From Monarcha castaneiventris obscurior (taxonomy: Eukaryota > Chordata > Aves > Passeriformes > Monarchidae), in contig JAMPIT010000894.1 of assembly GCA_026261815.1 (NCBI GenBank), forward strand, positions 58,003,647 through 58,067,646: a stretch of DNA of 64,000 nt, in the 5' to 3' direction. Shown piece after piece: positions 52,353 to 62,411 of the stretch (positions within the stretch are counted from its first letter, which is position 1; each line of letters opens with the position of its first letter). The notes under the pieces were generated by a model. That model searched no databases and was not told the DNA's origin. It worked only from the letters and a program-made list of their open reading frames with translations. The position numbers were made by a program, and so were the translations under genes.

Positions 52353-53070
52353 AGTTCTGGACAGAAGAAAAAAATTTTCAAAAAAGTGTGTATGCATTTT
52401 TGGGCCAGTTAAAAATGTAGCATTTGTGTCTCCAAAGCTGTTTCTGTCTTGAAAAACAGAAAATTACAAAGTCAGAATCCGTGTAAGCAGAAAAACCTCA
52501 ATAGATCTGTCCACATTAGACATTCAGAAGCAGACTTGTTTACCTTATTGTACAAAGAGTTTAATGGCTTTCAGACAAACAGCACTGTCCAGCAATCAAA
52601 GAGAATTAAAGTACAATTAATTACACAGTTGGAAATTAATATATTAGTTGCTCAATGGTACAATTTCTATTCCTAACAGACTGTGAGGTGGATAACTGAA
52701 ACAGAAATTGTAACCACAGCACAACTTATTATATGCACAGATAACTGACAGCGGCCATTAACTACCTTCAATGGTTTGCACACCAAGAATTGGGACAACA
52801 AAGAAAGGGCTGCAAGTATTCAAATAATATACTACAATGAAGCTGAAAACAGGCATTCCCTGCTCCCTGATAGAAAGGTAACTGTAGGAGCTGAAGAAAA
52901 ACAACTTACCGGATGAGAAAACCTGGGCTAACTCACTAAGTATGGAAAATATTGAACTACCAGTGTTTATTTGATGAAGGTTTGAAGCGACCAGCCACAA
53001 AAGGAGCCAGCCATTATTTTACTCCAGAATGCAAAGTCTGTTCATTTATTTTTGCTATTTTAAGTAAAAT

Positions 53071-53095
53071 AACACAAACACACACACACACACAT
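53071..53095. repeat. (CA)n microsatellite
   Basis: Imperfect then perfect CA dinucleotides. Confidence 0.95.
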
Positions 53096-55756
53096 ATGGC
53101 TGTTTTAGAGTCAGTGGTGAGTAAAGGATTGTGTTGAAATTCCCAAATGTGCCACATCAGAAGGTCAGAGAAATGATACAGTGTTTCCCTCCAGCATCCT
53201 TAAAGTAACAAATACAGACTACACAGAAAAGCTCTGCAGGACAAGAGAAAGTAACGAAATTCTGGCCCCCATTTGAGACCTTTCAATAGGCTACCACTTA
53301 TTTTGTGTCACAGAGGTTAGTCATCACTCGATTTATCTATTACTCTCATAAAACAGGTTTAGGATCTGATGGAAAGACATAACACCAATCTGTTACAAGC
53401 AGCAACATGATCTATTAATTTGCTTTACTTATGCAGTTTTTATAAATCTAACACAAAACCACCATTTCAATGCTTTTGAGCTTGCCAGTTGTCTTCACCT
53501 TGAGAACAAAAGTTTTGTGGACACTAAGTGCATATTAATTCACTGCTTTTGAAAAAGGGTAGTCCTGTGCCAAATGAGAAAAACTGTGAATCAACTAAAT
53601 TAAAGTATAATTATATTCCTAAAATTTACATGGGCAATAATACAGATAGCACAATATTGTCATAGTACAACAAATTATATGTAATTGAATGACAACACAG
53701 CCATTCCTTCCCAAAAATAGGTTCATGGAAATGCACCAAAATCTCTTCAATAATCTTCTAGGCAAATTATCAAGGAATCAGATAGGCAGTTTGAAGGCAT
53801 TCTTCATTAAACATAATTAATGGCAAATTCTATGATACTCAAAAGCACCATTAGCTAGTAAAATACAACTATACAACTATACAGCTATGAAAGAAACTTC
53901 TCTTCAATATTTAGTGTTATGTTAGAGATACCTGCAGCACCACTTACCTTAAAAATCGTAATTTAACTTTAATTCATAACATCATTGTAGAATTTTTTAT
54001 CTGAAAATAAAAGCTAGAGGTTTTCTTCTGAAAACTACCTAAACAAAATTACCTATGTATTTTTTTCATCCACTATGTATACAATTTACAAATACTGTAT
54101 CATACACATGGCTTTTGCTCAGATCTTTATGTTATATCTTTATGTAAATAAGCTTTACTTCCATCTGTTACTGCTAACTAAATCAGTTATTTGGTTGAAA
54201 AGAAGAATTATTTAACAAAGCCAAGCTGCTGGAAAACATAAGATGGAGAACCTTCTCCCCACTAAGCCTCTGCTTCGCAGCAGTGCAGACTGTCCTGTGG
54301 GAGTTACTGCTTGGATTTGATTATGTAACCAAAGAAAATTGCATGCCCTTTAAGATTTATAGATTCAAGACACTGGTCCACCTTTGTAAGATCTGCCATT
54401 TCTGTGCATGCTTCTGTGAGGCAAATGCAGTCTGCTTGCCTCTCCCCTCAGCATGAAAATACAGAATTGACCCATAGCAGTGTTATCTGTGGATAAGAGC
54501 ACTGCTGGTTGCTTCGTTAGGAAGGGATTTCCTTCATGGCCTTTGTGACTGCTTTGATTTGAAGATGGACCTATGAAAAGTAAAATTTTGTAGAATGCTT
54601 GAAGGCCTTCTGGTAATTCAACACAAAAGACTCCCTATATGAACACAATGAGCTCATGATACACAACAATAGCTTCTGCCTGGGAGCCTTTTATAAAATT
54701 TGGTCAGAAACCAAATACTGATAGCATTGTTCACACTTAACTTTGTATCAGTATTTTTGTATTAGATTTTAGTATTAGCATAGAATTAAAAAGTGGAGTA
54801 ACAAAGCATTTTTCAATTTCACAAAGAAAGTTATTAGAGTGAAATGAATGCTCTGTATGTGTGCATCTAGAGGACTCAGAGCTTTCCAGGAGAAAAGAAA
54901 CAAAAATAAGAAAAAACCCCACCAAAACCAGCAACCAAACAAACCCCAAGTCATTTTGCCCACAAAACCCTTTCAAAATGACATCATAATTTATTTATTC
55001 TCTAATAATTCATTTAAATTTGAGGACTGGTAATACCCCATTCAGACCCCTTATGTCCAGATCTACTTCTGTCATTTATTTCTCCAAAGGCCAGAACAAA
55101 GTACACAGACAATGCCTCTTTGTCACACCAAGACAATATCGAGGGAGTGAGAATACTCTTAGAAACACATGAGAAGAAGCAAAGAGAACTGCAGTCTCAC
55201 TCACTGGAGCCATACGATGGTCATGGTTGTCTCTAAGAAGCCCATGTAGCACAGGATTTCCCTGTGTTTCTTTGTGATGGAGGAAGGATAAAGGGAAATT
55301 GACAGACAAATTAATATAGCCACTGCTGTTCCAATAGTTTGTATGTACTAGAATTATTCCTCGAAGTTTTAAAATCAGACTGATAAAAAAATATTCAGCT
55401 GAGCCATGTGCAAATAGGACAGACATGACGTCATAAATATAGATTCAATAATATCAGCAGAATATTGTTTTAGTAATTTACAGCTGGAGTAATAAGAAAA
55501 AATTACTTTTAAGCAAGACAGAGACACAGTCAGTGTCCCCCTTACCATGTTAATGCCTTGTCTTTGTATTTCAGTGGCATCAATGGGTTCTTTGCAGCTT
55601 TCCCAGCTGGTGACTGTTAATTTTTAATAAAACAGTAAGATATAACAAAATGCATCACAGTGACAGTGAGATGTAAGAAATAAGTAGCTCCCCAGTTCAA
55701 ATGTATGATGACATCTATGAGGTAAAAATTTACAAGATTGTACCATTTTAAATTAC

Positions 55757-55862
55757 AAAATCACAGAGTGATAAGTTTGGAAGGGACTACAGGGGGTCAT
55801 CTGGTCCAACAACCCTGCTCAAGCAGGGGTACTCCTTCCCGGGAGCACCTGGACTTTAGAAA
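55757..55862 (-). mobile_element. CR1 LINE 3' fragment, minus strand
   Basis: AATCACAGAGTGATAAGTTT, GGAAGGGACTACAGG, GGTCATCTGGTCCAACAACC and CTGCTCAAGCAGGGGTAC are the reverse complement of the CR1 3' end. Confidence 0.8.
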
Positions 55863-56307
55863 ATTCACATTCTATCGTTGTCATTATTGTGAGTCAGCAA
55901 ATAGCATGACTCCCACGTGGACTTTTGCTTCTGCTCCTCAGCTGGATTTGATCTGACTCTCATGAGCTCAGTCTTGCGACATTTCCAATAATTTTTCAAG
56001 TAACTCTGGTGTGGAGGGGCAGGCCCTGACTGTGGCGGCTGCCACTCACTCCGACTCCGCCTCCGACTCCGCCTCTGGGGACGGAGACTCCTCCTGGGAG
56101 GAGGACTCCATGGGCGGCACCACTGTATAAACCCAGCCCAGGCTCCAGAAAGTTCCCCAGAGTGCGTCGAGTGATTGGTTAAAATGTGATTGATGTGTAT
56201 GTACCACCCTATTGAAAAAATTTTGTTGGCCCTCAGATGTTGTACCCTTCTACCCCCTGATTCCCTATTGGTTAGCTATCCGGAGCCCCCTCCCATGTTC
56301 ACCCTCC

Positions 56308-56314
56308 TTAAAAG
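56308..56314 (+). promoter_or_regulatory. Likely LTR TATA-like box
   Basis: TTAAAAG lies 37 bases after an inverted CCAAT box and about 75 bases before the AATAAA, a usual LTR spacing. A perfect TATAAA at 56126-56131 is the alternative, but it overlaps the env stop codon sequence and would imply an R of about 250 bases. Confidence 0.45.
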
Positions 56315-56388
56315 ATCGTGCACCCCTGTCCCAGACAGGATTTCTCCTCTGCCCCTGCTCCTGTCCAAAACCCTCGACCCCCTACCTC

Positions 56389-56394
56389 AATAAA
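56389..56394 (+). terminator. LTR polyadenylation signal
   Basis: AATAAA in the LTR, followed by a C/T-rich region. Confidence 0.75.
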
Positions 56395-56595
56395 GGAGCT
56401 AACGGGGAGACCCCCTCTCGCAGCCCTTCGCCTCCTCTCCTCTGTTATGCGCCTTGCCTCTCCTCTCTTGGAGCCGACCTACCTCTGCGGGAACCAGCCC
56501 CACTCACCCTGAAGCACCGAAGCCTGGTAAGGCGTCCAGGGTTCTCTCGGGCCGGCGTCCTCTGCTGAGGGCAGTAAGGCTAGATAGGCAACAAG

Positions 56596-56613
56596 TGGCG
56601 CACCGAACAGGGA
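56596..56613 (+). other. Primer binding site (tRNA-Lys3-like)
   Basis: TGGCGCACCGAACAGGGA, starting two bases after the LTR. It matches the usual tRNA-Lys3 PBS if one inserted A after TGGCGC is allowed. Other tRNAs fit much worse. Confidence 0.75.
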
Positions 56614-56914
56614 CTCCATTTTATCCTGTTCGCCTGACCATCGCTGTGGTGCCGTCGCTTCCCCTGCGTGAAGCACGCTCAGTTTTAGTGAGCGGTGCTC
56701 CCGGGGCTGGACCTCTGGGACTGACTGGGACGGACAGCGTGCCCCATTCCTGCGCCAGGACCAGAAGATCCACACAAGAGGAGGACCCAGTGTCTGTTTT
56801 TCGTCTCTCTCCTACAGAAGACCCTAGAAGGGTAAGAAAAAGATTTTTGTGCCCCCTCCCCTCGTTATTGTTCAGTTTTCTATTTTCAGACACTGCGGGT
56901 GGGTGTTCTCCAGA
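56614..56914 (+). other. 5' leader with major splice donor candidate
   Basis: About 300 bases of untranslated leader, presumably holding the packaging signal. A good splice donor, AAGG followed by GTAAGA, is at 56832-56833, upstream of the gag ATG, where a donor for env mRNA is expected. Confidence 0.55.
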
Positions 56915-57745
56915 ATGGGCAACCGCCTGTCTGGAGAACAGCGCGAGTTTTATTCCCAAGTTAGAGACTCCCTCGTTAATCATAAGTTAAAGTTTTCTAA
57001 AAGCCTCCTCAAAGGGTTTTGTGTTTGGATTTTTAAAGAATTTCCCAGGACAAGCCGGGATGACGCATTTTCTTTTGATTTTTGGGAAAAGATTAAGAGG
57101 AGGATGGTGTTTTTACAGGGCTGTGGGGATGGCTCAGTGGAGCGCTTTTTCGTGCTCCTGACCCTGATACAAAGCTTTGTCAAAACCCAAAAAAAGAGAG
57201 TTAAAACCCCAGTTCACCCTTCCCTGTTACCCATCCCCCGTCTCTCCCATTCCCCCAGCCATGTTAGAAGAAGAGCGGCGAGTGTTCAAAGCCTAAGTGC
57301 TCAGGGTTGCCACCTGCTCCCTGACACTCCCGGCGCTTCTCCTTACCCCGCTCGGAAGGGACTCGCGCAACCCTCTCCGAGCACCCCTAAAAAATCTTCC
57401 CTCAAACCCGCTTCCCCAGTTGGTTCTCCCAAAGTTAATTCCCCAAAAAATAAAAAGAGAGTTTCCCTCTGTGCTCCTTCCCCAGTTAATTCCCCAGTTA
57501 ACCCCCCAAGGCGTGTTACCCCTTTTAATTTTCAAAATGGAGAGGAGAGCCTGTCAAAGCCACAAAGTGGCTGCGGCAAGAGCTCTCCCTCACAACCCTC
57601 TTCTTCTCCCCATAATTCCCCTTTTCCCGCCTTTCCAGCCTCCCGTTTTCCCGCCTCGAGCAACCCGTTCCACCCCCATGATGTCACCCCTGACCCTCCT
57701 TCCTATTACCCTAACCCCTCCCCCGGGCGGCGACTAACACAGTAG
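56915..57745 (+). pseudogene. gag: gag, 5' part (matrix and proline-rich region)
   Basis: The frame starts ATGGGC (MGNRLSGEQ), giving an N-terminal glycine suited to myristoylation. An upstream GTG in the same frame is not used as the start. Residues 1 to about 100 form a short helical matrix domain of betaretrovirus type. A long basic, proline/serine-rich region follows, with PPSY, a PPxY late-budding motif, at 57695-57706. The frame ends in a stop at 57743-57745 shortly after PPSY. The rest of gag continues one base back in another frame, which is open from 57715. A net one-base loss (or two-base gain) in the C-rich run around 57715-57745 explains this. No joined product is given. Confidence 0.85.
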
Positions 57746-58857
57746 GCGGTTCCCTGTTTCCCCGCCCCAAAAATCCCTTCCTGGTTCCCAGCCCCTCCCC
57801 TTTCCCACGCCACACCCCTTCCGCCCCTGACCCCTCCCTGGAGGCCGGCTCTTCCGGTTCCCATGGTCCCCCTTCCGGTTCCCACGCTGGAAGGGACGCC
57901 ATCTTAGACCGGGACCCGGAAGACCTCGAAATCCCCTTTGCGGCACCAGTACAGTACAGCCGAACGGGCTTGAACCCCACATGGGAACCCTTTGGGTATA
58001 ACAACATACAGGATCTTTGCAGAACTGAGAAAGAGTTCGGGCGGGATCACAAATATTTTAAGGCCTTGCTGCACGGAACGTTTACCAGCAGCACTCTAGT
58101 TCCCCATGACGTTAAAACCGTCATGGCATGCCTCCTCTCTCCCACAGAATACCGAGTGTGGGAGAGAAAGTGGAAGCGTGGGGTACGGGAACTAATCCCG
58201 ACCCTATCCCGGATGGATGGTACCCAAGAGTACCCCTTCGATTTACTTGTGGGAGAGGGGGATTATGCTAAACCCCAAGTTCAAGCGCAGCGGCTTCCCG
58301 CTGACATTTTGGTTGCTGTGTCGGGAGCGGCAGAGAGGATATTCCTCGGTATGCCCTCCATCTCCTTGCCCCTGGTTTCCTATTCCAACATTTACCAAGG
58401 GCCCTATGAGCCCTTCGGGGCCTTTGCAGATAAAATGCGAGCCTCCATTGAAAAGCAAGTGCCTGACCCTAAGATCCGGGAGGGCCTGCTAGAGGAGCTC
58501 GTCAAAACTAGGGCCAACCAGCTGTGCAAGGAGATCATCTTTGCCCTTCCCCATGATCCCCCGCCTACTGTGGATCAGATGGCAGAAGCCTGTGCCCAGC
58601 TGATGCCACTGAAGCAGGCCGTGCTGCGAACAACACCGACCCAAGAAATCACCGTGTCCGCACTGGACATGAGAGAGGTCACCTGTCACCGCTGTGGCCG
58701 CAAGGGTCACTTCGCGAAGCAGTGCCGCGCTGCTCAGCCCCTATCCTCCAACCTAACCCCCCAATACTCAACCCCTGGGAGTCATCCTGTTGCGTCCCAC
58801 CCCCCTAATCCTACCCCTACTTCCCCTACCCCAATCCAACCAGCCCAGGGAAACTAG
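57715..58857 (+). pseudogene. gag: gag, 3' part (capsid and nucleocapsid)
   Basis: This is the continuation of gag in the shifted frame. A proline/serine-rich linker leads into capsid, which begins about 57950 with the PVQYSRTGLNPTWEPFGYN region. The major homology region lies near 58408-58480 (FGAFADKMRASIEKQV). Nucleocapsid has one CCHC zinc knuckle, CHRCGRKGHFAKQC, at 58684-58725; most class II viruses have two. A proline/threonine-rich tail then runs to the stop at 58855-58857, directly after a -1 slippery heptamer. The natural start lies in the 5' part, not here. Confidence 0.88.
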
Positions 58858-58910
58858 AGTTGCGGCGTCTGGAGGCGGAACAGCGTCGCAACCACCCTGT
58901 GGCTTCTGCC
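58848..58910 (+). promoter_or_regulatory. gag-pro -1 ribosomal frameshift site with pseudoknot
   Basis: The heptamer GGGAAAC (58848-58854) sits in the correct register on the gag frame, immediately before the gag stop. After a 4-base spacer, stem 1 pairs 58859-58867 with 58884-58892 (9 bp, one G-U). Stem 2 pairs 58874-58880, within the loop, with 58904-58910 (7 bp, one G-U). This makes an H-type pseudoknot. The pro frame is open on the -1 side. Confidence 0.88.
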
Positions 58911-59564
58911 GGAAAACCATTTCTGAAAGCTTTTCCTGTGGACAATACAAACTTTACCGGACTTGACTTTGTTGTTCTCACATTGCAGACGACCGCAGTT
59001 GATGTTTTTGCCCTCGTCCTGCCAGATGCCACACAAGGACCCAAGGAACTAGAGATTGTTCCCGCCTTTGTGAAGATCGCAACTGATGGTACCTTCCCAT
59101 TGAAGTTGGCGTGCGCTAACCCGCCATTTTTTCTTTCTCGGGACCAGGTCGTGGCTAGAGTGAAACTGTATCCTGTCCAGGAGCTTCTTACGGACTACCC
59201 TTTCGTTGCCTGGGCAGAAGAGATCGGCAAGGACAGGCCAATCGTTACCTGCAGGCTCTCCCACCAGGGCACTGACATCGATGCCCTTGGTATGTTGGAC
59301 ACTGGAGCGGACGTCACGGTCATTTCTTCCACCCAGTGGCCGTCGACGTGGGCGAAGCAACCTGTGGTAGGTGCCATCCACGGTGTGGGAGGATACACTC
59401 CGGCTGAGAGGAGCACCAATTTGGTGCAGGTAGAGGGACCTGACGGACGTATTGCTTCAATACGTCCCTTTATCATCAAGTCAGGTTTTAACCTTTGGGG
59501 CAGAGACGTTATGTCTCAATGGGGCACCCGGATCGAATTGACTCCCACGGTCCGGGATTTTTAA
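58854..59564 (+). CDS. pro: pro: aspartic protease with N-terminal extension
   Basis: Expressed by -1 frameshift from gag; there is no need for its own start codon. The C-terminal half is a retroviral aspartic protease: catalytic LDTGADVTV at about 59295-59321, a glycine-rich flap HGVGGYTPAE, and the closing GRDVMSQWG. The N-terminal 110 residues occupy the place where betaretroviruses encode dUTPase. They show only a faint resemblance to its last motif (LSRDQVVARVKLYPVQE) and lack the other dUTPase motifs as far as I can see. The frame is intact to its stop at 59562-59564, which overlaps the second frameshift site. As gag upstream is broken, it is unlikely to be translated in this copy. Confidence 0.85.
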   Translation, partial: LELRRLEAEQRRNHPVASAGKPFLKAFPVDNTNFTGLDFVVLTLQTTAVDVFALVLPDATQGPKELEIVPAFVKIATDGTFPLKLACANPPFFLSRDQVVARVKLYPVQELLTDYPFVAWAEEIGKDRPIVTCRLSHQGTDIDALGMLDTGADVTVISSTQWPSTWAKQPVVGAIHGVGGYTPAERSTNLVQVEGPDGRIASIRPFIIKSGFNLWGRDVMSQWGTRIELTPTVRDF

Positions 59565-59642
59565 TTGGGGCCACTGAGGAGCGCCAGACCCTACCCTTCA
59601 AATGGACCACTGATTCGGCGGTGTGGGTTGATCAGTGGCCCC
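59555..59642 (+). promoter_or_regulatory. pro-pol -1 ribosomal frameshift site with stem
   Basis: GGATTTT (59555-59561) lies in slip register just before the pro stop and resembles the GGAUUUA type used at a betaretroviral pro-pol junction. Five bases later, 59567-59577 (GGGGCCACTGA) pairs perfectly over 11 bp with 59632-59642 (TCAGTGGCCCC), enclosing a 54-base loop. The pol frame continues on the -1 side as FLIGATEER. Confidence 0.78.
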
Positions 59643-62333
59643 TCCACCGAGAAAAATTAATGGCCCTCAATAAGCTCGTGGATGAGTAACTGGAGAAGGG
59701 TCACATCGTCCCTTCTACCAGCCCTTGGAACTCCCCGGTTTTTGATATTCAAAAGCCGGAGGGGGACAAATGGAGGCTCCTCCACGACCTTAGGAAAATT
59801 AATGCCCACACTGAGGACATGGGGTCCCTGCAACCAGGGTTGCCTTCCCCCTCTATGCTCCCCCGGAACTGGAAAATTGCGGTTATCGACATCAAGGACT
59901 GCTTTTTCCAGATCCCCCTACACCCGGATGATGCCCCCCGGTTTGCCTTTTCTGTGCCTTCCATCAACAGGCACGAGCCCATGCGCCGCTTCCATTGGTG
60001 GGTGCTCCCTCAGGGGATGAAGAACTCCCCCACCATTTGCCAGTGGTATGTCGCGCGCATCCTCTCCCGTCAGGAAGCTTGCAGCTAATGCCATCATCGT
60101 TCATTACATGGACGATGTATTGGTTTGTGCCCCGACTCAAAATTATTTACACTGGGCGCTTTCCAAGGTCGTGGGGGCTTTGGAAAGTAGCGGGTTTGAG
60201 ATCCAGTCATCAAAAGTCTAGAAGGCTAGCCCGTGGAACTACCTGGGCATGAAGATACGGGAACAGACTGTCACACCCCAGCAAATTAAGATTTTGGACA
60301 ACCCCAAAACATTACATGAATTACAACAATTATGCGGCTCTCTAAATTGGATTCGGCCTTACTTGGGGGTGACATCTGAAGATCTGGCCCCTATTTTTAA
60401 CCTCCTTAGGGGAGACACCGACCTGAACTCACCAAAGACCATGACCCAGGATGCACGCGACGCACTCGAGCGTGTCCAGAAGGTGCTGTCAACGAAACAG
60501 TGTCATCGATTTGACCCTAAATTGCCCTTTCAATTGGCTATAAAAGGTAAAATGCCTCACCTGCACGGGCTCATCCATCAGTGGGATGAGAGTCAGAAGG
60601 ATCCGCTGCTTATCATCGAGTGGGTCTTTCTCTCCAATCATCCCACCAAGAAACTGACAACACCTCAGGAACGAATAGCGCAGGTGATTAGAAAGGCAAG
60701 GTCCCGTCTAGCCGCCCTAGCGGGATGTGACTTTTCGTGCATCTACATGCCAATTACAATTGACTCTATGGAATTTTGCCTCCGAAACAATGCGGAGCTC
60801 CAATTCGCACTGGACTCCTACTCCGGCCAGCTTTCAATTCACTATCCAAAGCACAAAATTTTCAGCATGGATCTGAACATTGCTCAGAAGCCAGTGCAGA
60901 GCCGTGAACGCCTCAAGGCCTTAACACTTTTCACAGATGGATCTGGCGCCTCAGGCAAGTCAGTCATCACGTGGCTGAACCCCTCCACTCAGGAGTGGGA
61001 ATCTGACGTGGAAGTGGTTAAAGGGTCGCCACAGGTGGCTGAGTTGGCAGCGGCGGTTAGGGCCTTCGACAGGTTCAAAGAGCCCTTCAATTTAGTAACA
61101 GATTCGGCTTATGTGGCAGGAGTAGTTTCCAGGGCAGAAAGCGCTTGGCTGGGAGAATCCTGCAACCCCAAAATTCACTTGTTGCTCTCGAGACTGTTAA
61201 ATTTAATTTCCCACCGGGAGCAACCCTTTTATGTGATGCACGTCAGGTCACATACCGACCTTCCAGGTATCACCGCGGAAGGTAATAGGAGAGCTGACGC
61301 CTTAGCCACGCCAGTGCAGCTGGCCAGCTTGCCAGATGTATTCCAGCAGGCAAAGCTGAGCCACGCTTTGTTTCACCAAAACGTTCCTGCTCTGGTCCGC
61401 ATGTTCGGGTTAAAAAGGGACCAAGCCAGAGCAATTGTTGCCACATGTCCAAATTGTCAACCCCTTCAACTCCCCTCCATGGGGACAGGAGTAAACCCCA
61501 GAGGGCTTGGCAGTGGGGAGCTGTGGCAGATGGATGTGACCCATGTGCCTGAATTCGGCCGACAAAAATACGTACACGTCTCAATTGACACGTTTTCTGG
61601 CGCTATGTTTGCCTCCGCGCATTCAGGTGAGAAAGCTAAGGATGTTATTTCCCATTTAATTCAAGCTTTCTCGGTCCTTGGAGTCCCGAAGGAGATCAAA
61701 ACGGACAACGGTCCGGCCTACATCTCGGACCGATTGCGGAAATTTTTCCAGGAGTGGGGGATATCCCATGTCACCGGGATACCACACTCTGCAACGGGTC
61801 AAGCCCTAGTGGAAAGGGCCCATCAGTCTCTAAAGAGGATGCTACTTCAACAAAAAGGGGGAGTAGAAGTAGAGTCTCCCGCAATCAGGCTAGCGAGAGC
61901 TCTTTTTACTCTAAATTTTCTGAATTGCTCTGAGAACGAGCCCGAACCCCCTGTTCTCAGACATTTTCATAACTCTACTCGGGCAAAGCTGAAGGAGCAC
62001 CCCCTTGTCCTCACAAAGGAACCAGACTCCCTGAAAATCACCGGCCCCTATCCACTTATCACCTGGGGTAGAGGGTACGGATGTGTTTCCACCCCAGGGG
62101 GTCCGAAATGGGTCCCGGGCAAATTCATCAAGCCCTTCCATCCCAGCTCTCCTAAGTCACCAAAAAAGGAGGACACAAGCAAGCAGACAGAAGCGTGGAA
62201 GAAAAGAAAGAGGAAAAAAGGAGGAACAGTAGACAAGCGGCAGAAACAGGAAAGAACCAAAGTCGAGTCCTGCGAAAGTGAATCGGATAACGGCTCCCTT
62301 GACCTTTCTTTCCCGGATCCCTCTCCCCCTTAA
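59561..62333 (+). pseudogene. pol: pol: reverse transcriptase, RNase H, integrase (disrupted)
   Basis: RT begins after the slip site, with VWVDQWPLHREKL, then the [11 protein letters not shown] and [11 protein letters not shown] motifs and the catalytic YMDD at 60105-60116. RT is broken by TAA at 59687-59689, a net +1 (or -2) shift in the CTCTCCC run near 60062-60086, and TAG at 60219-60221. From 60222 the frame is open to 62333. RNase H has TDGSG (Asp at 60936), AELAA, TDSAYV and NRRADALA. Integrase has the HX3H...CX2C zinc site (cysteines at 61446 and 61455), then Asp 61533, Asp 61704 and Glu 61812, giving D,D-35-E. A WGRGYG...GPKWVPGKFIKP C-terminal domain is followed by an unusual Lys/Arg-rich tail (KKRKRKKGG). 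It ends 78 bases before env. Confidence 0.9.
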
Positions 62334-62411
62334 AGTTTTCGGGTCCCTCTCTCCCCTTCTCCCCTATTACCACTCCCAAATCTATTAAGTCTTTGATACA
62401 TTCACCTGCTT

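Larger units (their letters stand above)
51653..56009. other. Unassigned DNA upstream of the last exon seen
   Basis: AT-rich. Strong minus-strand donors without convincing acceptors lie near 52913 (frame SELAQVFSS) and 53934, and an acceptor with a 42-codon open frame lies at about 52171. Any of these could be further exons of the gene. Simple repeats at 52279-52352 and 53071-53095 and a CR1 tail at 55757-55862 are listed separately. Confidence 0.25.
56010..56593 (+). repeat. 5' LTR (584 bp)
   Basis: It starts TGTGGAGGGGCAGG and ends GGCAACA, two bases before the PBS. The first 177 bases match 63824-64000 except for two C/T transitions. U3 opens with 12-bp GACTCCGCCTCC repeats and the palindromic CTCCTCCTGGGAGGAG (56088-56103). 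Inverted CCAAT boxes lie at 56174-56178 and 56267-56271. AATAAA is at 56389-56394. U5 is roughly 56410-56593. The R borders are inferred. Confidence 0.92.

Noticed and set aside
52133..52412. Lysine-rich and phenylalanine-rich ORFs
   Set aside because: Created by the (TTTTTTC)n tract.
56126..56131. Perfect TATAAA in U3
   Set aside because: It overlaps the env stop codon sequence. The later TTAAAAG has better spacing to CCAAT and AATAAA, so it was preferred, though this one is not excluded.
56454..56990. 178-codon frame across U5, PBS and leader
   Set aside because: It runs through non-coding LTR and leader and overlaps the gag start in another frame.
57297..57737. 146-codon third-frame ORF inside gag
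   Set aside because: Pro/Leu-rich shadow of the C-rich gag linker. No independent motif; C-rich DNA rarely contains stops.
57711..58007. Minus-strand ORFs opposite gag
   Set aside because: Gly/Arg/Trp composition is the mirror of the proline-rich coding strand.
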